From contig JAYRJU010000002.1 in assembly GCA_041906145.1 (NCBI GenBank), positions 434,001-498,000 on the forward strand: a DNA stretch of 64,000 nt, read 5' to 3'. The translations under genes and the position numbers were made by a program. The DNA comes from SHVO01 sp041906145. GTDB taxonomy: Bacteria; Pseudomonadota; Alphaproteobacteria; Rhodospirillales; Rhodospirillaceae. Shown here piece by piece: positions 42,829-51,558 of this stretch (position 1 is its first letter; every line of letters starts with the position of its first letter). The notes under the pieces were generated by a model. It had not been told where the DNA came from. It made no database searches and saw only the letters and a program-made list of their open reading frames with translations.

Positions 42829-43194
42829 CTAGCGCTGTGCGAGAAGGGTATCGGCTTCCGCTTTGTCGATCGTGACGATCTTTTCGATCATGCACGCCGC
42901 GCCCACCGGCTGAAGGACGGTGATCGCATCCGACGTGCACAGCTCATCGGTCGGCGTCGAGTGGCCGATGCCGCTGAACTTCATGCCGGAGCAGGTGCCG
43001 CGCATATCGACGCGCTTGAAATCGTCTTTGGAACGCATCTTGAGCACGATGGTCTTGTCGTTGATCACCGGCGATTCGCGGATATCGCTTAAGCGTACGC
43101 AGCGATGATTCTCGCCAACGGTGTCCGCGAAGGCCGAGGCGGTGCCGAGACCGAGGGTCAGGGCTGCGGTAAGTGCGATGAGTGAAGTCTTCAT
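42829..43194 (-). CDS. Small exported protein, DUF6491-like
   Basis: This 121-aa protein has a clear signal peptide (residues 1-23, ending AFA). The mature part has four to five Cys: CVRLSDIRESPVINDKTIV, MRGTCSGM, ELCTSDAITV and AACMIEKI. The pattern matches what I recall of DUF6491, a small periplasmic family of unknown function in alphaproteobacteria and Xanthomonadales. The Cys may form disulfides. A single gene. Confidence 0.72.
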   Translation of the reverse strand: MKTSLIALTAALTLGLGTASAFADTVGENHRCVRLSDIRESPVINDKTIVLKMRSKDDFKRVDMRGTCSGMKFSGIGHSTPTDELCTSDAITVLQPVGAACMIEKIVTIDKAEADTLLAQR

Positions 43195-43259
43195 TTGAGC
43201 CTCTCTGTGACTTGCTCGAAGGACGTACGTCTCGTGAGACCTCAGATAGCGTTCAATTT

Positions 43260-43275
43260 AGGCAATATTATGCCT
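43260..43275. repeat. 16-bp palindrome AGGCAATATTATGCCT
   Basis: There is a near-perfect inverted repeat (arms AGGCA/TGCCT) in the 161-bp region between the kdpE stop and the small exported protein start; outer bases CCTCA and TGAGG extend the symmetry with a longer loop. It could be an operator or an attenuator hairpin. No T-run adjoins it. Confidence 0.4.
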
Positions 43276-43355
43276 GAGGTGATATTTGGAAAGACGACAA
43301 CCGGCGGCCAAAAAGTCCTTGGTTTGGCAAATAAATTTGCCTCTCCTGCCGGAGT

Positions 43356-44048
43356 CTAGCCCGTCTGAAGCCGGTAGCCCACCCCCGGCTCGGTAACGAG
43401 ATATTTCGGGGCTGCGGGCTCTTTTTCCAGCTTCTGGCGAAGTTGGCCGACATAGACCCGGAGGTATTGCGTTTCCTCGACATAGGCCTGTCCCCAGACT
43501 TCCTGCAAAAGTTGCTGGTGGGTAATGACTTTACCGGGGTGCGAGGCCAGGATGCGCAGGAGGTCGTATTCCTTGCGCGAAAGCCGTACGGGGGTGCCAG
43601 CCACCGTGACCAGGCGTTTTGAAAGGTCGATGGCGATCTCGCCGGCGTTGATCACCGGCCCCGAGTCAGATCCGCTCCCCTGACCTTGTCGCAGAGCCAC
43701 GCGCATGCGCGCCAGCAGCTCGCCCATGCTGAATGGCTTGGTGACATAGTCGTTGGCGCCGCGGTCGAGAGCCTCGATCTTGTCGGGGTCGTCGGAACGG
43801 AGCGACAGGATGATGATGGGAATGCTCGACCACTCGCGCACGAGTTTGATGACGTCGAGGCCGTCCATATCGGGCAGGCCGAGATCGAGGATCAGCAAGT
43901 CGGGCTTCTGCACCGTACAGGCGCGCACGCCTTCCTTCCCGTTCTCGGCTTCGATCACCTGGTAGTCGTGCGCCTGCAAACTAGCGCGCAGAAAGCGCCT
44001 GATTTGCGGCTCGTCGTCGACAATCAGAACTTTGGGGCCCGTGGTCAT
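43356..44048 (-). CDS. kdpE: KdpE-like response regulator
   Basis: This 230-aa OmpR-family regulator has a receiver with IVDDEPQIRRFLRASLQAH, acceptor Asp in LLILDLGLPDMDG and Lys in YVTKPF. The winged helix has LSRKEYDLLRILASHPGKVITHQQLL and the family ending YLVTEPGVGYRLQTG. The strong KdpE resemblance and the adjoining KdpD-like kinase give the name, but no kdpFABC potassium pump is in the window, so potassium control is not shown. It lies 13 nt downstream of the kinase stop. Confidence 0.9.
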   Translation of the reverse strand: MTTGPKVLIVDDEPQIRRFLRASLQAHDYQVIEAENGKEGVRACTVQKPDLLILDLGLPDMDGLDVIKLVREWSSIPIIILSLRSDDPDKIEALDRGANDYVTKPFSMGELLARMRVALRQGQGSGSDSGPVINAGEIAIDLSKRLVTVAGTPVRLSRKEYDLLRILASHPGKVITHQQLLQEVWGQAYVEETQYLRVYVGQLRQKLEKEPAAPKYLVTEPGVGYRLQTG

Positions 44049-44061
44049 GATGCTGAGAATC

Positions 44062-46092
44062 TCATACCTCGGCCGTAACCGCTATATCGGGCGTTTTCAC
44101 CGGTAAGCGCAGGCGGATCGTGGTGCCGTGCCCAAGGCCTTCGCTTAAGGCCTCAATCGTGCCGCCGTGCGCTTCGATGATGCCTTTGCAGATTGCCAGG
44201 CCGAGGCCCGTTCCCGGGATTGTTCTATCCCGATGTCGCGCGCGGTAGAACTTGTCGAAGATCGCGCCCAATTCTTCCGAGGCGATCCCGCGTCCCTGAT
44301 CGGTCACATCGATCGCGACGTCTTCGCCAAGACGGCGCGCAGTGATCTGAATCGCTGTCTCGGGCGGCGCGTATTTGGCGGCGTTGTCGAGCAGATTAAC
44401 GAGGACGCTTTCCATGAGCACGAAATCCGCGTTGACCAGGGGCAACATGTCTTGCACGTCGGCGTAGACTTCATGCTGGGCGAGGCGGCGGTGTGCGACG
44501 TCGAGCGAGGTCGAGATGAGATCGCCCACGTCGGCCCATTGTAGGCGCGGCACCAGCGCGCCGGCTTCCAAACGGTTCATCTGGAGCACGTTTTTCACGA
44601 AACGATTGAGGCGCTCCGCTTCTTCTAGGATCGTCGTGAGCAATTCCGCCGTGACGTCGGCGGTATAGCTGCGCCCATAGGAGATGAGGCTCGAGGCCGA
44701 TCCGATGATGGATGCCAGCGGTGTTCCGAAATCGTGCGAGATCGCCGACAGCAACGCCGAACGCAAGCCTTCGGTTTTGGAGACCACGCGGGCGTTTTCC
44801 AATTCTTGCTTGCGCAGCGAATGTTCAACCGCGAGGGCGGTCAGGCGGCAAATCGAGCCGATGACCCGGCGAAAGCCGGCGGAGCGTACGATCTCGCGCG
44901 CTGTGTTTCTCAGGACAAGGACGGCGACGGTCCCTTCGCCGGTTTCCAGTGGTTGGAACGTGGCCTGCATTTCCGGCCACATCGAGGTGCCGCGCCCGGC
45001 GGGTAAACCCTCATTGAAAACCCACCGCGCCGCCTCGATGTCTTCTTGCGTGAGGCTCGAATGCGGCGGATAGGCCGCCTGCAGCGCCGCGGCCCGTGCG
45101 CGCGGTGAGGCGAGCGCGAGAGATTCACGTCCGCCGCCGGTGAACGGCGTTAGCAACGTGGTCTCGCATTCGAAGATGTCGTTGCATTGATGAACGATCG
45201 CGCGGAAGATTTCCTGTGTGTCGCCGGCCACCGCGATATCGCGGGTGAGCTGGAACAGGGCGCGGGCCTCGCGAGCCTGTCTCTGTGCGCGGCTTGCTTG
45301 CTGGCGAAGGCCCCCCGAGAGATTGCTCGTGATTGCGCCGACCACCAAGAACAGGATCAACGTCAGGACGTCCGCCGGCGATGATAGTGCGATTTCGTAT
45401 CGGGGCTGGTCGAAGAAATAATTGAAAATGAAGAGACTGAGCAGCGTGGTGAAAGTCGCCGCGCCCATGCCGTAAGCGCTGGCGCTATAGACCACGGATG
45501 TCAGGAACAGCATCACCAGGCCTTCGGCGGGGACGAGGCCGTCCAAGAAACGCACCAGGATGCTGACGAGGCTCACCGCGAAAGCGCTGAGGATATAGGC
45601 GTGATACCAAGGGCGTTGATCGTCGACCCGCCAGGCAAGTCCCAGCCGCGGCGTGGCCCCGCTCTCATGATTGGGATCTGGCATGATCTCGATGCGCTGC
45701 GCGCGTGCGGCCTGTTCGAGGCGCACGATCATTGATCCCGGAAGGCCGTGTGAAAACGCGTGGACGCGGCGGCCGCCGACAATGATGGCGGCGGGCGGCC
45801 GCACCGCCCATCCACCGATCATGGCTTCCAGGTCCTCCTGGCTGCGCCACGGTACCAGCGTGATGTTCCAACGCTCGGCGAAGACCGCCAAGTCTTCCAT
45901 GGTGTCGAAACCCATCAACTCCGAATGCACGCGGGACATGGCCCGTATGGCGAGGGTCAGAGGGAGGTCGCGTTCCTGCGCGGCCCAGAGAGCCTCGCGC
46001 GCGAATTGGAGGAGGTCAGGGGCCGGGCTTGCGATCGCCAGCATATGCGTCGCGCGCATCGGAACCGAGGTATGCGTGGGGGCGTGAGCCAT
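44062..46092 (-). CDS. KdpD-like histidine kinase lacking the N-terminal KdpD sensor domain
   Basis: The 676-aa protein is well short of the roughly 900 aa of full KdpD. It opens with a UspA-like domain (about 10-140) rather than the P-loop KdpD domain. A DUF4118 four-helix membrane region (about 165-265), GAF-like region (about 280-420), HisKA with SAISHDFGTPLASIIGSASSLI, and HATPase_c with NLLDNAAKYAPP and TDQGRGIASEE and GTGLGLAICKGIIEAHGG follow. The H-box reads HDFGTP where most kinases have H[ED]LRTP. It precedes kdpE by 13 nt. With no kdpFABC nearby it probably controls other genes (inference). Confidence 0.88.
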   Translation of the reverse strand: MAHAPTHTSVPMRATHMLAIASPAPDLLQFAREALWAAQERDLPLTLAIRAMSRVHSELMGFDTMEDLAVFAERWNITLVPWRSQEDLEAMIGGWAVRPPAAIIVGGRRVHAFSHGLPGSMIVRLEQAARAQRIEIMPDPNHESGATPRLGLAWRVDDQRPWYHAYILSAFAVSLVSILVRFLDGLVPAEGLVMLFLTSVVYSASAYGMGAATFTTLLSLFIFNYFFDQPRYEIALSSPADVLTLILFLVVGAITSNLSGGLRQQASRAQRQAREARALFQLTRDIAVAGDTQEIFRAIVHQCNDIFECETTLLTPFTGGGRESLALASPRARAAALQAAYPPHSSLTQEDIEAARWVFNEGLPAGRGTSMWPEMQATFQPLETGEGTVAVLVLRNTAREIVRSAGFRRVIGSICRLTALAVEHSLRKQELENARVVSKTEGLRSALLSAISHDFGTPLASIIGSASSLISYGRSYTADVTAELLTTILEEAERLNRFVKNVLQMNRLEAGALVPRLQWADVGDLISTSLDVAHRRLAQHEVYADVQDMLPLVNADFVLMESVLVNLLDNAAKYAPPETAIQITARRLGEDVAIDVTDQGRGIASEELGAIFDKFYRARHRDRTIPGTGLGLAICKGIIEAHGGTIEALSEGLGHGTTIRLRLPVKTPDIAVTAEV

Positions 46093-46127
46093 GGGCGCTA
46101 TTATGACCCAAGTCTGCGGGAATTGCC

Positions 46128-46928
46128 TTATGTCCTGATTCGCAGGACCGCGCCGGCCGCGATGCTGAGCGCGAAAATCAAGGCCGCCGCAGCGACGATG
46201 GCCGCGCCCGAGGGCACATCCCAGGCGAAGGACGATGAAATGCCGGCGATGGTGGCGATCGCCCCGACAGCTATCGTTGCGAGGCTCATGGTTTCCGGAC
46301 TGTGCGACAGGCGCCGCGCGGCGGCCGGCGGGATAATGAGAAGCGCCGTCACGAGGAGGATTCCAACGATCTTCATGGCGATGGCGACCACGATCGCGAC
46401 AAGGACCGTGAAGCCGAGGCGCACGCCCGTGCTCGCCACGCCCTCCGCCCGCGAGATATCTTCACTGACAGTCAGCGCGATCAAACGCCGCCAGAGGAGA
46501 GCAAGAGCGCCAAGCACCGCGAAGCCGCCGCCGTAGATCCATGCGAGATCGGTGTCGGTGATCGCGAGGATGTCGCCAAACAGATATGCCGTCAGGTCGA
46601 GGCGTACGTTCTGCATAGTGCTGACGACGATGAGGCCTACGGCCAGCGCGCTATGGGAAAGAACCCCGAGCACCGTATCCGTCGGAACGCGCCGTTGGAA
46701 TTGCAGCGCAAACAAAAGGCCGCCGATGACGATGCAAGTGATGATGACGCCCACGATCGGATCGATGCCCGTCACCAGCCCAAGGGCGATTCCCATCAGC
46801 CCGGCATGCGAAAGGGTGTCGCCAAAATATGCCATGCGGCGCCATACGACGAAGCAGCCGAGCGGCCCCGCGACCATGGCGATGCCGATGCCGGCCAGAA
46901 CGGCCCGAATCATGAATGGCTCAAGCAC
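46128..46928 (-). CDS. znuB: Zinc ABC transporter permease ZnuB
   Basis: This 266-aa polytopic inner-membrane protein has about seven to eight TM helices, with the ABC-3 family opening FMIRAVLAGIGIAMVAGPLGCFVVWRRMAYFGDTLSHAGLMGIALG. It carries zinc across the inner membrane with ZnuA and ZnuC. It lies 8 nt downstream of the znuC stop, third gene of the zur-znuC-znuB unit. Confidence 0.95.
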   Translation of the reverse strand: MLEPFMIRAVLAGIGIAMVAGPLGCFVVWRRMAYFGDTLSHAGLMGIALGLVTGIDPIVGVIITCIVIGGLLFALQFQRRVPTDTVLGVLSHSALAVGLIVVSTMQNVRLDLTAYLFGDILAITDTDLAWIYGGGFAVLGALALLWRRLIALTVSEDISRAEGVASTGVRLGFTVLVAIVVAIAMKIVGILLVTALLIIPPAAARRLSHSPETMSLATIAVGAIATIAGISSSFAWDVPSGAAIVAAAALIFALSIAAGAVLRIRT

Positions 46929-46936
46929 GATGGGCC

Positions 46937-47740
46937 TCAGCTATTGTGGTTATGGCCATGGGAATGGTCATCATGATGGTGATGATGCGGATGGGTGACG
47001 GCGCCGTCGGGGCCATGCGTATGATCGTGATGGTGCGTATAGGGCGCGAGCGTTTTCGCGGCCGCTTCGCCGAACAGGTCGACAAATGCGCGGTCACGTC
47101 CGACGTCAGATGGCTTGCCTGAGCAGCAGATATGGCCGTTTAGGCAGTAAACCCGGTCGGTGGCGGCCATCACGACGTTCAAATCGTGCGAGACCAGCAG
47201 TACGGCGCAACCGGTGCGCGCACGTTGGCGGGCAATGATCTGGTAGATCTCCAGCGCTCCTGCGGGGTCGACGTTCTGTGTGGGCTCGTCCAATACCAAA
47301 AGGCCGGGCTCGCGCAGCAAAGCGCGGGCGAGCATGACGCGCTGCAGCTCGCCGCCCGAAAGGCGTAAGGCTGAGATGTCGAGCAGCTGGCCGATATCGA
47401 GTTCCTCGAGCACAGCTTTGATGTGCGTCTCCGCTGGCGTATGCGTGAGTGTCAGAATGCGGCGCACGGATAACGGCAAGGCCGGATCAAGCTGATAGCG
47501 CTGCGGGAGATAGGCCACCGTCAGCGCCGGGGCGCGGCGTACCTCGCCCGCGTCCAATTTCTCAAGGCCGAGGGCGGCCCGGATCAAGGTCGACTTACCC
47601 GCGCCATTGGGCCCGATCACGGTCACGATCTCACCGGCGCCGACGCTGAGATCGACATGATCGAGCACGTGGCGATCGTTGCGCTTCAACACCGCGCCAA
47701 CGAGCGCTACCGCCGGCGGCTTCGTGAGGGGGGCGGTCAT
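46937..47740 (-). CDS. znuC: Zinc ABC transporter ATP-binding protein ZnuC with His-rich tail
   Basis: This 267-aa ABC ATPase has Walker A VIGPNGAGKSTLIRAALG near residues 41-58, signature LSGGELQRVMLARAL, Walker B LLVLDEPTQNVD and the H-loop LLVSHDLNVVMA. The last 40 residues hold about 16 His in clusters such as THPHHHHHDDHSHGHNHN, a likely zinc-binding or buffering extension. Start and zur stop overlap (ATGA). The signature motif, genomic position and His-rich tail all point to zinc. Confidence 0.95.
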   Translation of the reverse strand: MTAPLTKPPAVALVGAVLKRNDRHVLDHVDLSVGAGEIVTVIGPNGAGKSTLIRAALGLEKLDAGEVRRAPALTVAYLPQRYQLDPALPLSVRRILTLTHTPAETHIKAVLEELDIGQLLDISALRLSGGELQRVMLARALLREPGLLVLDEPTQNVDPAGALEIYQIIARQRARTGCAVLLVSHDLNVVMAATDRVYCLNGHICCSGKPSDVGRDRAFVDLFGEAAAKTLAPYTHHHDHTHGPDGAVTHPHHHHHDDHSHGHNHNS

Positions 47741-48249
47741 ACGCTCTCTTTATGGCAGTGGGCGCAGAGCCCTTGGATTTCGATGATTTCGGTTTCAGGA
47801 ACGAAGCCGTGTTCGCTCAAGGTTTTCCTCACCGCGCGTGTCACCGCGGCGCCGTCCATTTCCGTCGCCGACTTGCACGCCCGGCAGATCAAAAAGTGGG
47901 CGGTATGGCGCTCGCTGGCGAGCGCGCAGCCGATGAAGGCATTGAGGCTCGCGAGGCGGTGAACCAGTCCGTGCTCCATAAGGAAGTCGAGCGCGCGGTA
48001 GACCGCCATCGGCGCAATTTTTCCTCCATCGCCATTGAGAGTGGCGAGGATGTCGTAAGCGCCGATGGGCGCGTGGCTGGCCCACACCGCCGCAAACACG
48101 CGCCGGCGAATGTCCGTCAGCCGTGCGCCGTGTTTCTCGCAGACAGTCTCGGCCGTGCGCAGCGCATCGGCCGCGCACCGGCTATGGTCGTGGTGCGGGT
48201 CTGGAAAGGCCTGGGGGCGGGACGCCGTTTTACGGGGACGAGTTGCCAT
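47737..48249 (-). CDS. zur: Zinc uptake regulator Zur (Fur family)
   Basis: This 170-aa Fur-family repressor has a DNA-binding winged helix (about 35-100) with RLTDIRRRVFAAVWASHAPIGAYDIL and MAVYRALDFLMEHGLVHRL. The dimerisation domain has the structural-zinc Cys pairs CRAC and CAHC. An extra N-terminal HHDHSRC may bind metal. Its position at the head of znuCB and opposite znuA, with a Zur box between, makes Zur rather than Fur the clear call. It is predicted to repress the whole locus, including itself. Confidence 0.95.
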   Translation of the reverse strand: MATRPRKTASRPQAFPDPHHDHSRCAADALRTAETVCEKHGARLTDIRRRVFAAVWASHAPIGAYDILATLNGDGGKIAPMAVYRALDFLMEHGLVHRLASLNAFIGCALASERHTAHFLICRACKSATEMDGAAVTRAVRKTLSEHGFVPETEIIEIQGLCAHCHKESV

Positions 48250-48266
48250 TTGCGCTGTAAGAATTA

Positions 48267-48283
48267 ATGTTATAACGTAACAT
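48267..48283. promoter_or_regulatory. Zur box between zur and znuA
   Basis: The 17-bp element ATGTTATAACGTAACAT has perfect 6-bp outer arms (ATGTTA/TAACAT). It closely matches the established Zur consensus core TGTTATANTATAACA. It lies 17 bases upstream of the zur ATG and about 33 bases upstream of the znuA GTG, so one site could repress both directions. Confidence 0.9.
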
Positions 48284-48316
48284 AAATAAGCGGTTCGGTC
48301 CGATCAAGGGTTCGCT

Positions 48317-49213
48317 GTGAGACGTGTTCTTTTCTTTATAACCGCGCTTCTGGCCGCCGCGCCGGCCCTGGCCGAGGCTCCGATGGTGGTTGCATCCGTG
48401 CGGCCGGTGCAGGCCATTGCCGCCGAAATCATGAAAGGCGTCGGGACGCCGCAGATTCTTCTCGGCAATGCCGCATCGCTTCACGCCCATGCGCTCAAAC
48501 CTTCCGAAGCGCGGCTGCTCTCTCAGGCCAAGGTCGTCTTTTGGGTTGGCCCCTCCCTGGAAGTCTTTTTGACCAAACCGCTCGCCGCTTTGGCCGGTAA
48601 AGCGCGGGTCGTGAGTCTTATGGATGTGCCCGGTCTCGAAGTCCTTTCGTCCCGCGCCGGCGGTGTATGGGAACAGGCCGAAGCGCCTCATGAAGCGTCC
48701 TTACCCGACGGGCACATCTGGCTTTCACCGCCCAACGCCGTTGCGATGGCCAACGCTATGGCGGACGCCCTCGCTGTGGCCGACCCTGTGAACGCGACGG
48801 AATATTGGGCCAACGCGGAGAGATTTTCCCGCGAAGCCATGGCGTTGGACCGCGATTTGCACATCCGCCTCGCGCCCGTGCGTACGAAACCCTTCCTGGT
48901 GTTTCACGACGCGTACCAGTATTTTGAGGTGCGCTATCGGCTGGCGGCGCTGGGCAGCGTCAGTGTCACGCCCGACCAGCCGCCGAGCGCGCGGCGTCTC
49001 GCCGCGATCCAGGAAAGACTGCGTGAGGCCCAGGCCGTGTGCATTTTTTCGGAACCGCAATTCGAGCCTCGCCTCGTGCAGATGCTCGTGGAAGGGTCCG
49101 GCGCGCACTCCGGCATCCTTGATCCGGAAGGCACGTCGCTGAAGGACGGTCCCAATCTTTACTTCACGCTGCTGCGCGGCCTCGCCGATGAACTTCTACG
49201 GTGTCTGGGATGA
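48317..49213 (+). CDS. znuA: Zinc ABC transporter substrate-binding protein ZnuA
   Basis: This 298-aa periplasmic zinc-binding protein starts at GTG 48317, with AAGGG 6 nt upstream. A signal peptide ends around ALAEA. Cluster A-I metal ligands are visible: His in ASLHAHALKPSEARLL, His in LPDGHIWLSPPNA, His in FLVFHDAYQYFEVRY, and an acidic residue near the end (ILDPEGTSL). The long His/Asp-rich loop of E. coli ZnuA is reduced to a short EAPHEASLPDGH. It is coupled by ATGA overlap to the small exported protein gene. Confidence 0.95.
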   Translation: MRRVLFFITALLAAAPALAEAPMVVASVRPVQAIAAEIMKGVGTPQILLGNAASLHAHALKPSEARLLSQAKVVFWVGPSLEVFLTKPLAALAGKARVVSLMDVPGLEVLSSRAGGVWEQAEAPHEASLPDGHIWLSPPNAVAMANAMADALAVADPVNATEYWANAERFSREAMALDRDLHIRLAPVRTKPFLVFHDAYQYFEVRYRLAALGSVSVTPDQPPSARRLAAIQERLREAQAVCIFSEPQFEPRLVQMLVEGSGAHSGILDPEGTSLKDGPNLYFTLLRGLADELLRCLG

Positions 49214-49506
49214 CATGGCGTAGCCGGTTCCTCGGATGGGTGACGCCGATCCTGCTGCTCGCGCAGCTGGCTCTGGCCGTCCATCAGCTCGAACACCGGA
49301 TCGCCCCCGACGCACAGACGGTCGCGCACGAATGCGTTCTCTGTAATGTCGTCGCCGGCGCCGCGCCGCCGCCCGAACCCTTCGTCATTCTTCCGCCGGA
49401 CTTCGGTCCGGCTCTTCCCATTGCGTTCGTCGCCGATGCCGTTTGCTGTGACCACGTCGACACGCATTTCCGTTCACGCGCGCCGCCCCACTTCGTTGCT
49501 GTCTGA
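49210..49506 (+). CDS. Small exported CxxC protein of the zinc locus, hypothetical
   Basis: This 98-aa protein has an N-terminal signal/TM segment (FLGWVTPILLLAQLALAVHQ), then HECVLCNVVAG (CxxC with flanking His) and, near the end, CCDHVDTHFRSR. The start at ATG 49210 overlaps the znuA stop. The layout recalls DUF2946-type small metal-locus proteins, but I cannot confirm the family. The position between znuA and the znuD receptor and the Cys/His content suggest periplasmic zinc handling (inference). Confidence 0.75.
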   Translation: MTWRSRFLGWVTPILLLAQLALAVHQLEHRIAPDAQTVAHECVLCNVVAGAAPPPEPFVILPPDFGPALPIAFVADAVCCDHVDTHFRSRAPPHFVAV

Positions 49507-49562
49507 TCGTTAGCACGGGCTCTCGCCCGCTTTAGCTCACTTACAAGCAACGGAGTTCTTTC

Positions 49563-51554
49563 ATGCGTCGCCAGCATTTTGGCGTCGCGGTGTCGTTCAT
49601 AGCGGCCGCGACAAGTTTGATCCCTATTTCCGCGTATGCCGCCGGATCGGCGGCGGATACCAACACGCTTCACGTCGACGAAATCATCATCACCGCCTCG
49701 CCGCTCGGCCGCGACCGTTTCGACGTCGTGCAAGGCACCAGCGTTCTTACCGGCGATGAACTCGCCGCTGCCCTCAAACCTTCCATTGGCGAAACGCTTG
49801 CCAGCGAACCGGGCGTCACCTCGACCTTTTTCGGCCCCTACGCCAGCCGTCCCGTCCTTCGCGGCTTTGACGGTGACCGCATTCGAATTCTGTTCGACGG
49901 GATTGGCGCTATCGATGCTTCATCCGTCAGCCCCGATCATCAAACGGCGGGTGATGCGCTCGGCGCCGAGCGCATCGAGGTCCTGCGTGGCCCCGCAACC
50001 CTCCTCTACGGCAGTTCGGCCATCGGCGGCGTGGTCAATATCATCGACGGCCGAATTCCCGCCGAGGTGCCCGCCAACGGCTATCATGGCCATCTTATGG
50101 GCGGATACGGCTCCAACGCCGACGAAAAGTTTGTCAGCGGCGGAACCGACGTCGATGTGGCGAGCGGTCTTATGCTGCACGCCGATGCGGGGTGGCGAAA
50201 GACCGGCGATTACAAAATCCCCGGCTTCGCGAGTCCGGAGGCGCAAGCGGAAGGGATTGAAGGCCGCGTGCGGAATTCCGACGGACGTACCACGCACGGT
50301 ACAGGCGGGGCGTCCTATGTATATGAAAACGGCGTGCTGGGCGCGGCTGTGGAGCGTTTCACCTCGAACTATGGTTCGCCCGCCGAGGAAGACGTTCGTC
50401 TTGATCTCAAACAGACGCGCGTGGACCTCAAAGGCGAAATGCACGATCTCGACGGGTTTATTGCGTCCGTTCGCGCGCGCGGCGCCTATGGCGATTATCA
50501 ACACCAGGAAATCGAAGGCGGCGCTGTCGGTACGACGTTCACCAATCAAGGTTGGGAAGGCCGTATTGATGCCGTGCATGCGCCTTTAGGCGCAATTACA
50601 GGCACATTCGGCGTCCAGTATCGCAACCGCGACTTCGCCGCCATCGGCGAGGAGGCGTTCACGCCCGCCTCGAAGACCCGCCAATTCGCGGGTTTCCTGC
50701 TGGAGAGCGCCGCGATCGGCGAACTCAAGTTCGAAGCCGGCGCGCGCGTCGAAGGCGCGCGCATCTCACTCGAGGACAATACCCGCCGTGCGTTCACGTC
50801 AGGCGCGTTCTCCGGCAGTGCGGCGTATGAATTCGCCGCGCAGACACTCGTGGGCGTGACGGCTTCATGGACACAACGCGCGCCGACCGCCGAAGAGTTG
50901 TTCTCGGAAGGACCGCACCTCGCAACCAATCAATTCGAGCGCGGTAATCCCGATTTGCGTCAGGAGCACGCGACAAACCTCGAAATGACGTTCAAACATA
51001 ATGCAGGACCTCTCACCGGGTCGGTTGCGCTCTATCGGACCTGGTTCGAACACTACATCTTCGCCGATGAAACGGGCGAGGAAGAGGACGGTCTGCCTGT
51101 CTTTGCGTTCTCCGCCACCAAGGCGCGCTTTACAGGGCTTGAGTCCGAGGTTGCTCTCAGCGTCCTTCAGGACGCCAGCTATGCGTTGAGTTTTGACGCC
51201 GGCCTCGATCTTGTCCGCGCAACGAATGCCGCGACGAACGAGCCGTTGCCCCGGACTCCGCCGCTCCGCTATCGGTTCGGTACCGACATGCGCTGGACAA
51301 TCGTCGAGGCGCGCCTCGAAATCGTTGGCGCAGCAAGTCAAAACCGGATATCGCCGCTGGAGACCGCGACCAAAGGCTATACGTTTGTGAATGCCCGTCT
51401 CGGCGTCAGTCCGTTTGCGGATAGCGACATTCAGATCGTCCTGCAGGCGCAAAACCTGACCGATGCGGCAGCGCGGCCGCATACATCTTTTCTCAAGGAT
51501 GTCGCTCCGATGCCGGGACGGGATGTTCGTTTGTACGTGAGGGCGAGCTTCTAG
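49563..51554 (+). CDS. znuD: TonB-dependent zinc receptor, ZnuD-like
   Basis: This 663-aa outer-membrane receptor has a signal peptide ending AYA, plug domain (about residues 35-165) with VDEIIITASPLGRDRF (TonB-box region), SRPVLRGFDGDRIRILFDG, SSVSPDHQ and IEVLRGPATLLYGSSAIGGVVN. A 22-strand-type barrel follows, ending DVRLYVRASF with terminal Phe. It resembles ZnuD of Neisseria/Acinetobacter, which imports zinc across the outer membrane. It is downstream of znuA in the Zur-controlled unit. No long His-rich surface loop is evident. Confidence 0.93.
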   Translation: MRRQHFGVAVSFIAAATSLIPISAYAAGSAADTNTLHVDEIIITASPLGRDRFDVVQGTSVLTGDELAAALKPSIGETLASEPGVTSTFFGPYASRPVLRGFDGDRIRILFDGIGAIDASSVSPDHQTAGDALGAERIEVLRGPATLLYGSSAIGGVVNIIDGRIPAEVPANGYHGHLMGGYGSNADEKFVSGGTDVDVASGLMLHADAGWRKTGDYKIPGFASPEAQAEGIEGRVRNSDGRTTHGTGGASYVYENGVLGAAVERFTSNYGSPAEEDVRLDLKQTRVDLKGEMHDLDGFIASVRARGAYGDYQHQEIEGGAVGTTFTNQGWEGRIDAVHAPLGAITGTFGVQYRNRDFAAIGEEAFTPASKTRQFAGFLLESAAIGELKFEAGARVEGARISLEDNTRRAFTSGAFSGSAAYEFAAQTLVGVTASWTQRAPTAEELFSEGPHLATNQFERGNPDLRQEHATNLEMTFKHNAGPLTGSVALYRTWFEHYIFADETGEEEDGLPVFAFSATKARFTGLESEVALSVLQDASYALSFDAGLDLVRATNAATNEPLPRTPPLRYRFGTDMRWTIVEARLEIVGAASQNRISPLETATKGYTFVNARLGVSPFADSDIQIVLQAQNLTDAAARPHTSFLKDVAPMPGRDVRLYVRASF

Positions 51555-51558
51555 CGTC

